A program made the position numbers and the translations under genes. The notes beneath the pieces were generated by a model, which was not told the origin of the DNA, ran no database searches, and saw only the letters and a list, made by a program, of their open reading frames with translations. From Orobanche coerulescens (lineage: Eukaryota; Streptophyta; Magnoliopsida; Lamiales; Orobanchaceae), in contig CM065802.1 in assembly GCA_033398695.1 (NCBI GenBank), positions 76,556,096 through 76,620,095 of the forward strand: a stretch of DNA of 64,000 nt, in the 5' to 3' direction. Below are positions 48,401 to 59,754 of the stretch, in pieces. Within the stretch, counting starts at the first letter, position 1; each line of letters opens with the position of its first letter.

Positions 48401-48746
48401 TAAAGTCAAACATGCACAATCCATCAACACTACTCCTCATATGAACGAAGTATGAGAGTCAAGTAACCACATATCACGAAATCAAAATTCATAAAAGGAT
48501 TCCGTCACTTAAAAAATAATCATAAAAATAGCTCGTGTCACACGAGGCACAACACAAAGAAGCGAGACTTACAGCCACAGGTCGCACGAAGATGATGATC
48601 GCCCACGATACTAATCACGACCAACAAACTCAGACAACGCATCGCGACAGACTCGATCGGATAAAATCCGGCGAAACAAGACTCAAACAACACGACTTGA
48701 CCCGGCTGACCTAGGTTTCCTTAACCTAAAGCTCCGATACCATTTA

Positions 48747-51700
48747 TGTAACACCCCCAATCCACTCAGGGATATTACACGCCGTAGACCCTCTCCTCGA
48801 GGATCTACCAGGCTGGTAACAACATTTAACATCTCGACAATGCCTTCAAGGCTAAAATGACTCGATGACCGATTTGGTCTTTCAATAAAATATACAACTC
48901 GATTACAAACACATACCCACGCGAGGGTCAAAATCTGATAAACTCCCGTACAACGGGGAAAAGATCTTGCGGCGGAAAAAAATACAACTAGACCAATACG
49001 ACATCAACGGATCCTCGTGTGATTAGTATCGTTCATCTTTCATCATCCTTCGTGCCGACCGTGTTATGCTCCAAAACACGAATGCAAAATAGACATCCAC
49101 CCCGAATACTCGGGGGTTAGCAAACTCCTTTGTTTTGCTAGTGCAAGTATAAAATACGAAAGCGAGCCATACATATCATACTCCACGAAACATGTTAATC
49201 ATAAACATACTTCCCGAGGTGATTCACTTAATCAAACGATTAAATCGAAAGATAGGGTAAACCCGATAAACATCTTGTGAAAAACATTTTACGACCTCGG
49301 GAGTTTTGAATACATTAGGATTTAAAAATCTTGTGCCTTTCGAAAACATTTAGGGACACAAACCCAAAAGTCATTTTCCCAAAACATAAATTTGATAACA
49401 ACAAGTGGGGTCCACGACCCGATCATACCATAACAACTGTTTCCACAGTTATTCGCGTCCGTGCTAGCAAGCCACGGACCTCGGATGCTCCGTAGAACAA
49501 ACCCGAGTGAATAACCCACAGGAAACTATATCAAATCACATGTCACCGTAACCATGATCACGTGACTAAAAGCACATATACTTACATAATCAAACCACAA
49601 CCATAAGTTATCCCGGCATCGTGCTAACAAGCCACGAACCTCGGAGTCCCCGCAAGACATACCCGATGATAACCCCACAAGTTATCTCGGCATCGAGCTA
49701 GCAAGCCCCGAACCTCGGAGTCCCCGCAAGACATACCCGTATTGGATAACCCTACGGTTTCGCCCGACCCATACTAGCAAGTATGGATCCCGGAGATTCA
49801 ACAATCCTACCCGGAGGCACATCACATACAACAAGCACACAACAATAACCGATTATCAAGACAAGCAACACTAAGCATCACAACCTCCTTTCAAAGGAGT
49901 AACGACTAACATCACATCATGTCGAATACCCACCGAACAAATATACAATTCAATGCACAATCCTCGGCAAACAATTATGGTCAATGCGATCATAACATCT
50001 CTCAACGTATGAAACTAACACACATATTCGAGAACATATCCATTCACGAAGTATACGAATTATCGTTGAAAGACAATATTTATCGAGAACATACCGATCC
50101 TTTTTAACGTTCATTAAACATTGGATTTCGCATAAAATCATTTATCAATAATTATGCCTAAGAAATATGAAATGTATGGGCAAGATACTTGCCTCGAATG
50201 ACCACAACGCGGAGAATCGGCCGAAGTAGGTTGGCACGAACCGACTATGAACTCGCCGACTCCACCGAACGACAATCCACAACAATGAACTACGAACGAA
50301 AACAATAACAACGAAAATGAATTCCAAAGTACGACCCAAAGCCGCTGAATTCAAAGAACAAATGACGAAGGTTCAAGGATTTCCCCCAAAAGGGCCAAGA
50401 ACACGATTCGTCCCGTCAAAACCCGAAAACGGAATTCCAAGTTGAAATATGGATATACAATCCATAGAATATGTTTAACAACATCATTTAACCATAATCG
50501 ATCCATCGAAAATGGATGAAAAACGAGATCGAGGACAAATTCCCCAAAAAGTCAATTCGAAGGAAATCAAGAAATATACTTCGATTCGACGAAGAACAAT
50601 GGATTAAATGATGTTAAACACAAGAATACTACCAAGATTAATCATACCCATCATGAATTAATCAAAAACACGGAACGAATCGGACAAAAATGCGAAAACC
50701 CCCAAAATTCACGAAATTAGGGTTCTAAGGAAGATTACCTTGATTCGCTGGATCAAAGGATGATAACGGATGATTTATTGATGTTATGAACTCAAGAACT
50801 TCGTGGATTTGTTCTTCAATAACATGCCTCCTTGATCTCAAAACCTCTGGCCGCGGAAAGAAAAGATTGAAATGAAAAAATGGATTGAAACACGGCTGCT
50901 CGGTCAATTATATAGGCAGACCGCCCTAGCGTGCGCCGGCGTGCCGCGGCGTGCGCTAGCGGGCCAACCATGGTCCATCCGGAGGCTCTGGGTGATCCCT
51001 CGCCAGTAGCGCGCTAGATGCCGGCGGCGTGCGCTACGTCTGCCGGTTAGCGCGGCAAGAATCGGCCGGCGTGGCGTGCGCTGCGGCCAACTCTCTGGAG
51101 TCCAGAACCACTGGGCCTCACCGCCGGCCCGAGTAGCGTCGGCGCTGGTGCCGCATAAGCGTCTTCATTGCCAGTTAGCCGCGCGACCTCCGGCGATAGC
51201 GTACGCTATGCCGGTCCACTGCCGCGCCGTCGGCGAGCCCGAAGCCGTGTCGGTTCCTCCATAGCCGTCGGCGGCGCCCAGCTGCCGTGGCTCGACGACT
51301 CGATTTCGAAAATGCACTAACGAACACGACGAAAAGTTCGCGGACGACATCAATGACCCGAAATGAAAACATAATGCAATAATTAATCATACGCGACCAA
51401 GAAACGGGTCGAGACAACAATTACAGATACGGATACCCGTAACTTTCAAGAAATTACAAAATGGCCCAAAACGCCCGGAAATCACGATACGTGATCGAAT
51501 AACCAAACCAAAGTTCACAACACGTCTAACAAAGTTAAACGGACTTACAGAAAACTCGAAACAATAGCTTTGAGCGAGATTCGCAGGAATCGAACTCAAG
51601 TGCGGAAAAGTCGCTAAAAAGCACGGAACTCAACAAAACGACACCGAAACGATCTCGGATGTCAAAAAGTGTAGAATTAATCATTCTCAGAATAATGAAA

Positions 51701-51779
51701 CGGTCATGAGCGAGTCATCAAAACGGACTTCCGCCGAAAAAAAAGAAATTACCGGAAATCGAAAATTGCGGATATTACA
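48747..51779 (-). repeat. Element D LTR 2, central, shared (3033 bp)
   Basis: Flanked on the left by the leader/primer site of copy 1 (GCTCCGATACCATTTA) and on the right by the polypurine tract of copy 2 (TTCTACCCTCCTT), so it serves as 5' LTR of one unit and 3' LTR of the other. Confidence 0.92.
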
Positions 51780-52251
51780 TTCTACCCTCCTTAAAAGAAG
51801 TTTCGTCCCGAAACTTAAAACAAGTAGGGAGAAGAAATATCCTGCCAGGAAAACTCAACGAGATACGCAAGAAACATGTAACTAACGCCCAGCGGCGAAA
51901 CGTTACAACAACGCAACGGAATACACGGTGTGAAAACACGCTCCACGACGACCAACACAACGTCGCCGTTAGGGATATAATAAAACCAACAAGTGACAAG
52001 CTCAGAAATGTCAACGAACATAAATGAGTCGACGGAGTCGAAAATACAGAAGTTCAAAATCCAATCCACTTCCAATAGAAGTTAATTTCCGAAATTCGAA
52101 ACAACAAGGTAAGGAAATAACATAACATACAACTAATAGACCACGCTCCTCAGGGACTCCTCGGAGCCGGTCCTGATATTAGTGCTCAAGTCCGTGCCTC
52201 GGAAGGTTTGGCAACTAACTCGCAAAACTGAACCCGGTGTCCCTCAAGCCC

Positions 52252-53170
52252 TCACTTGTAACACGTTACTAGCGGAGAAGGACAATGTGCACGGACATGC
52301 CCCGCCACATTGCAGTTAAAACACATCCTGGCTTTACCAGGAGTCAAAGCAGACGACTTGGAACTCTTAGTCCCACGTAACAAGCGACAGAGCTTCACAA
52401 CAGAAAGACTACGACATTGCGAACTAGAACCACCAGCTCCTGCACTGTCCACAAGGTCATCGGACTTCCTCTGCTTCTTCGACTCGGGCACACCCTCCGA
52501 TGATAAAGAAGCTAGTTCACGGGCCAAGACTCGATCTTGGTAGTCCCTCAACGAAGTGCAAGTGAGTCCTGACATATACGCGCGAATCTCCGGCTTCATT
52601 AAATGCACAAAATGAAAGATCCTCTCTTCCTCGGTTCTCACCCGATCTCGTACATAACTGAGTTGTTTGCTATAGTCGATTATAGCCTGAGACACTGAAA
52701 TATCTTGCGGTTCTGCCAAATAAAATTCGTGAATCCTCTGTTCTCTAATCGGTTTCGGGCAGAACTCAGCTTCCATCAATGCCTGGAACTCCGCCCACAT
52801 GACATCACGGTCACGAGGCTTAACAGCTTCCCACCAATTAGCGGCATCTTTATCAAGAAGGTACTGCGCAATAGGTACCTTCCGCTCTTCAGGACAATCG
52901 ACAGCCTCGAATATCTTTCCCAACTGGAAAAGCCAACCATCCCACCCAACGCATCCGCAACAGCGGCGAATCGAGGAGGGTTCATACTAATCACCTCCGA
53001 AGCCATTTGCGCCGGTGTTCGGGTCACCTCTGCTTGTATTTGAGCTGCTGAGTCAATCGAGTCATCTGTAGCTACTGCAAAATAGTAGCAACACCAATAC
53101 CAATACCATCACCGGCGTGATCCCGATCACGCATCCGGTCGCCACGACCACAACCTCTGCCCCTCGGCAT
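52252..53170 (-). pseudogene. Element D gag, internal copy 2
   Basis: The start is Met at 53170 (MPRGRGCGRGDRM). After early frameshifts and stops, a 223-codon frame (52252-52923) holds CPEERKVPIAQYLLDKDAAN, FYLAEPQDISVSQAIIDYSK, LMKPEIRAYMSGLTCTSLRD and the intact CCHC knuckle CFNCNVAGHVRAHC. It is the best preserved gag of the D type. No protease motif follows before the polypurine tract, so the element is gag-only. Confidence 0.88.
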
Positions 53171-54329
53171 ACTGAATAAGAAACCACTCAGCACAACAGG
53201 AAATCATAACATGCAACACTTACAACGATTACCATCGTAAAGCAACACACATACAAACACCCCAGCAATGACGGTATCGTTCGGCAACCTCAGCGGTCAG
53301 AAAGATATCCGGATACTGATTACTAAACATCACGAAACAACCACCTTTTGAAAGAAAAATTTTGGGAACACTAGTTGATCTTGAGTATCACTTTACAAAA
53401 AGTTGGACAGACATCATTGTCGAGACTTTGGAGAACCATTTCGCATTTGATAAAAATGAGGACACTTTCTCTTAGTGAAAACTTTCAGAATATTCGACCC
53501 TCGGGTCTAAATAAAAGTGTTTCTAAAACATTGAAAATATCTCAAAACATTTTGGTCCTCGAGGTAGAAGGATTTGAAACATATTGTGGCACCTTGGATG
53601 TACCACGAGAAAATAATTCATTTTAAAAGTACGTCTCAAATTTATTTTCTAAGATACTCAAGGTTTTCAAAGATAATTCAATGGGCTAGAATACCCAAAA
53701 ATTTCAGGTAATTACACGAAACTCTATAGCGCCGTGGATCACGCGTCGAAACCCACCAGGCTAAAAACCATTTACAAAAACGCCAAGAAGGCCGATGACG
53801 GCAATGTTTCAAAAATTTACAAAAGCCATTTACCACACGTTAAATACCGTCATAAGAATTTCGCTAAAATGATCAAGACCATAACATCAAAACTCGGTTA
53901 ATGGAATCGATTTTCGAAATAAAACTCAGTCGGTAAAATACTGAAAACCATTACAAAGGAACTCACGCAGCGGATAAAAGAAATAAAGTCAAACATGCAC
54001 AATCCATCAACACTACTCCTCATATGAACGAAGTATGAGAGTCAAGTAACCACATATCACGAAATCAAAATTCATAAAAGGATTCCGTCACTTAAAAAAT
54101 AATCATAAAAATAGCTCGTGTCACACGAGGCACAACACAAAGAAGCGAGACTTACAGCCACAGGTCGCACGAAGATGATGATCGCCCACGATACTAATCA
54201 CGACCAACAAACTCAGACAACGCATCGCGACAGGACTCAGTCAGATAAAATCCGACGAAACAAGACTCAAACAACACGACTTGACCCGACAGCCTAGGTT
54301 TCCTTAACCTAAAGCTCCGATACCATTTA

Positions 54330-57300
54330 TGTAACACCCCCAATCCACTCAGGGATATTACACGCCGTAGACCCTCTCCTCGAGGATCTACCAGGCTGGT
54401 AACAACATTTAACATCTCGACAATGCCTTCAAGGCTAAAATGACTCAGTAGACCGATTTGGTCTTTCAATAAAATATACAACTCGATTACAAACACATAC
54501 CCACGCAGGGGTCAAAATACAATAAACTCCCGTACAACGGGGAAAAGATACTGCAGCGGAAAAAAAAAATACAACTAGACCAATACGACATCAACGGATC
54601 CTCGTGTGATTAGTATCGTTCATCTTTCATCATCCTTCGTGCCGACCCTGTGTTATGCTCCAAAACCTGAATGCAAAAAATAGACATCCACCCCCCGAAT
54701 ACTCGGGGGTTAGCAAAACTCCACTGTTTTGCTAGTGCAAGTATAAAATACGAAAACGAGCCATACATATCATACTCCACGAAACATGTTAATCATAAAC
54801 ATACTTCCCGAGGTGATTCACTTAATCAAACGATTAAATCGAAAGATAGGGTAAACCCGATAAACATCTTGTGAAAAACATTTTACGACCTCGGGAGTTT
54901 TGAATACATTGGGATTTAAAATCTTGAGCCTTTGAAAACATTTAGGGACACGGCCAAAGTCATTTTCCCAAAACATAAATTTGATAACAACAAGTGGGGT
55001 CCACGACCCGATCATACCATAACAACTGTTTCCACAGTTATTCGCGTCCGTGCTAGCAAGCCACGGACCTCGGATGCTCCGTAGAACAAACCCGAGTGAA
55101 TAACCCACGGGAAACTATATCAAATCACATGTCACCGTAACCGCGATCACGTGACTAAAAGCACATATACTTACATAATCAAACCACAACCATAAGTTAT
55201 CCAGGCATCGTGCTAACAAGCCACGAACCTCGGAGTCCCCGCAAGACATACGATGATAACCCCACAAGTTATCTCGGCATCGAGCTAGCAAGCCCCGAAC
55301 CTCGGAGTCCCGCAAGACATACCCGTATTGGATAACCCTACGGTTTCGCCGACCCATACTAGCAAGTATGGATCCTGAGATTCAACAATCCTACCCGGAG
55401 GCACATCACATACAACAAGCACACAACAATAACCGATTATCAAGACAAGCAACACTAAGCATCACAACCTCCTTTCAAAGGAGTAACGACTAACATCACA
55501 TCATGTCGAATACCCACCGAACAAATATACAATTCAATGCACAATCCTCGGCAAACAATTATGGTCAATGCGATCATAACGTCTCTCAACGTACGAAACT
55601 AACACACATATTCCGAGAACATATCCATTCACGAAGTATACGAATTATCGTTGAAAGACAATATTTATCGAGAACATACCGATCCTTTTTAACGTTCATT
55701 AAACATTGGATTTCGCATAAAATCATTTATCAATAATTATGCCTAAGAAATATGAAATGTATGGGCAAGATACTTGCCTCGAATGACCACAACGCGGAGA
55801 ATCGGCCGAAGTAGGTTGGCACGAACCGACTACGAACTCGCCGACTCCACCGAACGACAATCCACAAAAATGAACTACGAACGAAAACAATAACAACGAA
55901 AATGAATTCCAAAGTACGACCCAAAGCCGCTGAATTCAAAGAACAAATGACGAAGGTTCAAGGATTTCCCCCAAAAGGGCCAAGAACACGATTCGTCCCG
56001 TCAAAACCCGAAAATGGAATTCCAAGTTGAAATATGGATATACAATCCATAGAATATGTTTAACAACATCATTTAACCATAATCGATCCATCGAAAACGG
56101 ATGAAAAACGAGATCGAGGACAAATTCCCCAAAAAGTCAATTCGAAGGAAATCAAGAAATATACTTCGATTCGACGAAGAACAATGGATTAAATGATGTT
56201 AAACACAAGAATACTACCAAGATTAATCATACCCATCATGAATTAATCAAAAACACGGAACGAATCGGACAAAAATGCGAAAACCCCCAAATTCACGAAA
56301 TTAGGGTTCTAAGGAAGATTACCTTGATTCGCTGGATCAAAGGATGATAACGGATGATTTATTGATGTTATGAACTCAAGAACTTCGTGGATTTGTTCTT
56401 CAATAACATGCCTCCTTGATCTCAAAACCTCTGGCCGCGGAAAGAAAAGATTGAAATGAAAAAATGGATTGAAACATTTGCTCGGTCAATTATATAGGCG
56501 ATCGCCTAGCGTGCGCTAGCGTGCGGCGGCGTGCGCTAAGCGGGCGACCATGGTCGATCCGAGGCTCTGGACTGATCCCTCGCCAGTAGCGCGCGCTAAA
56601 TGCGGCGGCGTGCGCTATGTCTGCCCGGTTAGCGCGCGGCCGCCGTGGCGTGCGCTACGGCCAACTCTCTGGAGTCCAGAACCACTGGGGCCTCACCGCC
56701 CGGCCCGGGTAGCGTCGGCCCAGGTGCCGCATAAGCGTGCGCTACGATGCCGGTTAGCGCGACCTCCGGCAGATGGCGTACGCTATGCGGTCCTGCCGCG
56801 CCGTCCGGCGAGCCAACAACGTGCAGTTCCTCCATAGCCGTCCGACGCGCCCGTGCCGTGGCGAACGACTCGATTTCCAAACGCACGCATAGCGAACACG
56901 GCGAAAAGTTCGCGGACGACATCAACGACCCGAAATGAAAACATAATGCAATAATTAATCATACGCGACCAAGAAACGGGTCGAGACAACAATTACAGAT
57001 ACGGATACCCGTAACTTTCAAGAAATTACAAAATGGCCCAAAACGACCGGAAATCACGATACGTGATCGAATAACCAAACCAAAGTTCACAACACGTCTA
57101 ACAAAGTTAAACGGACTTACAGGAAACTCGAAACAGCAGTTTCGAACGAGATTCGCAGGAATCGAACTCAAGTGCGGAAAAGTCGCTAAAAAGCACGGAA
57201 CTCAACAAAACGACACCGAAACGATCTCGGATGTCAAAAAGTGTAGAATTAATCATTCTCAGAATAATGAAACGGTCATGAGTGAGTCATCAAAACGGAC

Positions 57301-57351
57301 TTCCGCCGAAAAAAAAGAAATTACCGGAAATCGAAAATTGCGGATATTACA
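54330..57351 (-). repeat. Element D LTR 3 (3022 bp)
   Basis: 5'-most LTR of the minus-strand dimer. TATA at about plus 56487-56496; here the palindrome zone begins with GGCGATCGCC, absent from the other two LTRs. Confidence 0.92.
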
Positions 57352-57718
57352 ATCCTTTCATTCATTCAAGAGGCCTCCGCATCCATCCAAGGGTGGAAAG
57401 AACGCCGGATCAGTATCAGCAATGGCAGATGCAACCATGAAACGTTTTAACTGTGGACGGACAGGATATTATCGACGTGATTGCTCATTTACCTCAGTGA
57501 TGTGTTACGAATGTGGACGAGAAGGACATCATGTGGTGTTCTGTGAAGAGGCTGCAAAATCTTTTGGAGCCCGTACTTCACAGCCAGTTCAGAGAGAGAC
57601 GAGTGTCCATCAGACGCAACAGAGTGTTCAACCACGCCACAATTTCGACCGAGGTAGATGTTCCGCTCAAAATGTACTTGTAAAAATGGCGACTCGCAAG
57701 TATACGAGGTATTTGTAG
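57352..57718 (+). pseudogene. Element A gag, zinc-knuckle part
   Basis: Continues the gag frame after D with RPPHPSKGGKNAGSVSAMAD. Then come one damaged knuckle (FNCGRTGYYRRDC, first Cys and His changed) and one intact CCHC knuckle (CYECGREGHHVVFC). Similarity to gag fades near 57690; the stop at 57716-57718 is probably in foreign sequence. Confidence 0.8.
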
Positions 57719-58601
57719 TATTGATGAGTTTATGGAGGTCGTTTCACTTGAGGATCGTTTTTGTTTGTTAAAATTACAATAATTATGAATTATCAAAATA
57801 ATAATAACTAAACATTCTAAATAATAGGTTTTTGATTTTAGCTAATTTGCAGAAATACAGATACAGGAAATAAATCTACTTAAGAACTTTAATTACAACA
57901 ATTTAAATAAGATAAGGCAGTAAGAATAAAAATGACTTTAATGTAGAATTATGCTGTTTATGATAATAAAGATTCTAAGGGTTCGGATTATTAAATAAAT
58001 AACTCGAGCATTATATCAATTTGTTAAATGTGAGAATTAATAATTAGATAAATATTATATCTTCAGGAAAAATAATTTGATAACTTTCGTATTCACAAAT
58101 CATTTTAACAGAAGTTTATATTTAAATAATCTAATTTCTTCATCCACCTAAATAATACCTTTTAGATTCATGTTTAGTTTCTTGGGTTAAATAGTACCTT
58201 TGGGATTAATAATTAACCTTTTTTAGTTAAATTTAGATTTACAAAAATATTTCCTTCCGGTCTATTTTTGTATTTGTGAATTATATCAATTTAAATTACA
58301 GAAGGCACATTAGTAAATTTAATATAAGCTCGAGTATTTAATTTAAGTCATCCTAACCCTAGAATATAAAATTTAACTCATATTCATATTGACAGGTAAA
58401 ATTATGAGACAGATAAATATTGACATATTCAAAATAAATACAGCAGAAATTTAAATAACTTACTTGATGTAGATAAATTAAACTGAAAGGAAAATGTCGA
58501 AACTGATAGAAAGAGACTTATCCCAATACGCCAATTGATCCAAGCAGCTTGAATGTAATGTACGAACTTAAACTACAAAATTATAATTATAAATAAATAC
58601 A
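57719..58601. other. AT-rich unassigned DNA between A and E
   Basis: AT-rich with many short poly-A/T runs and no ORF of note. The first part (ACTCGCAAGTATACGAGG, from about 57691) begins abruptly after gag and may belong to a different repeat. I cannot identify it. Confidence 0.5.
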
Positions 58602-59167
58602 TGTAATATCCGCAATTTTCAATTTTCGGTAAATTTCTTTTTTCGTACGGAGTCCGTTTTGACGACTCGCTCATGACCGTTTCGTCATTCTGAGAATGAT
58701 TAATTCTACACTTTTTGACATCCGAGTTCTTTTCGGTGTCGTTTTGTTGAGTTCCGTGCTTTTTAGCGACTTTTCCGCGCTTGAGTTCGATTCTTGCGAA
58801 TCTCGTTCGAAACTGTTTGAGTTTCTGTAAGTCCGTTTAACTTTGTTAGACGTGTTGTGAACTTCGGTTTGGTTATTCGATCACGAATCGTGATTTCCGG
58901 GCGTTTTGGGCCATTTTGTAATTTCTTGAAAGTTACGGGTATCCGTATCTGTAATTGTTGACTCGACCCATTTCTTGGTCGCGTATGATTAATTATGGTA
59001 TTATGTTTTCATTTCGGGTCGTTGATGTCGTCCGCGAACTTTTAAATCGTGTTCGTTAAAGTGCGTTTTGAAATCGGGTCGCCGAGCAACGCGGTTGCGG
59101 GGATCGCCGGACGGTTGCGGGGCCCGGATGATTGCGGGCACCGGCCGGACGGGTGCGCGAGGCTGGC

Positions 59168-59576
59168 GTAAGCGCACGCTTCTGGCCGGAAAGGCTGTGC
59201 CGCTTCCGGCAGTGTAGCGCCTGTGCCGGATGGCCTAACGTCTGTTATCGGGCACAGGCGGAGGATTACGAGGTTCGGACTCGGTCGGGATCGGCGGGTA
59301 GCGCCGCTGCTTGTCGGTCGTAGCGCACGCTAACCGGCAGGTAGCGCCGCTGCCGGCCGACTAGCGTCGTTACACAGGTAAGTTTGTAGTCCGGTGGCTC
59401 TTTGGACGGAATTAGCAGCGCAAAGCTTCGGCCGTAGCGCACGCTAGCGGAGTCGAGTGGGACGAGTCATGGTCGGCGGAATTTGTCGGTGGTGCCGGGT
59501 CATGCGGGCCATGGCCGAGAGTGCTCGACCGTGCGGCCGCTAGCGCACGCTAGTCAGGAAGGCTAGCGCCGCTAGT
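59168..59576. repeat. Palindrome array in E U3
   Basis: TAGCGCACGCTA copies (for example 59320-59331, 59540-59551) mixed with shortened TAGCGCCGCT forms, ending about 10 bp before the TATA box. Confidence 0.85.
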
Positions 59577-59583
59577 TCCGGCC

Positions 59584-59598
59584 CGATATATATATGAC
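59584..59598 (+). promoter_or_regulatory. TATA box of element E
   Basis: CGATATATATATGAC directly downstream of the palindrome array. Confidence 0.65.
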
Positions 59599-59754
59599 AG
59601 ACCACATTTCCCTTCGTTTTCATTTCCTTCCTTCTCGTCCATGGGTGGCGATTCATGGGTCACGAAGCCATGTTGTTTAACAAAAATCCATGAAGTTCTT
59701 GAGTTCATAACATCAATCAATCGTCGTTATCATCCTTTGATCCAATGAATCAAG

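Larger units (their letters stand above)
43173..57351 (-). mobile_element. Element D: three-LTR dimer, gag-only, nested in A gag
   Basis: The order is LTR (43173-46198), internal (46199-48746), LTR (48747-51779), internal (51780-54329), LTR (54330-57351). The whole unit has a perfect 5-bp TSD, ATCCT (43168-43172 and 57352-57356). The middle LTR has no TSD of its own but is flanked on one side by primer-site sequence and on the other by the polypurine tract. So this is one insertion that became a dimer by unequal recombination between LTRs. Both internal regions carry only a gag-like pseudogene, with no protease or RT, so the element depended on another for movement. Primer sites: plus 48731-48742 and 54314-54325. 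Confidence 0.92.
20829..57718 (+). mobile_element. Gypsy element A, host of the nest; 3' part missing
   Basis: The 5' LTR is 20829-22356 plus 41159-41992 (about 2.36 kb without B; ends TGTAATATC ... GGTGTTACA), split by element B. The primer site TGGTATCGGAGC is at 41998-42009. The leader and gag follow (42230-43172), then a break caused by D, then the rest of gag (57352 to about 57700). Similarity to gag stops there and no protease, RT or 3' LTR is found, so the 3' part is deleted. The Gag type and LTR termini are those of B, a Tekay-like chromovirus. The span given includes nested elements B, C and D. Confidence 0.82.

Noticed and set aside
48747..51779. D as two independent adjacent insertions
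   Set aside because: The middle LTR has no TSD on either side; only the outer ends share ATCCT, and the order matches one dimer.
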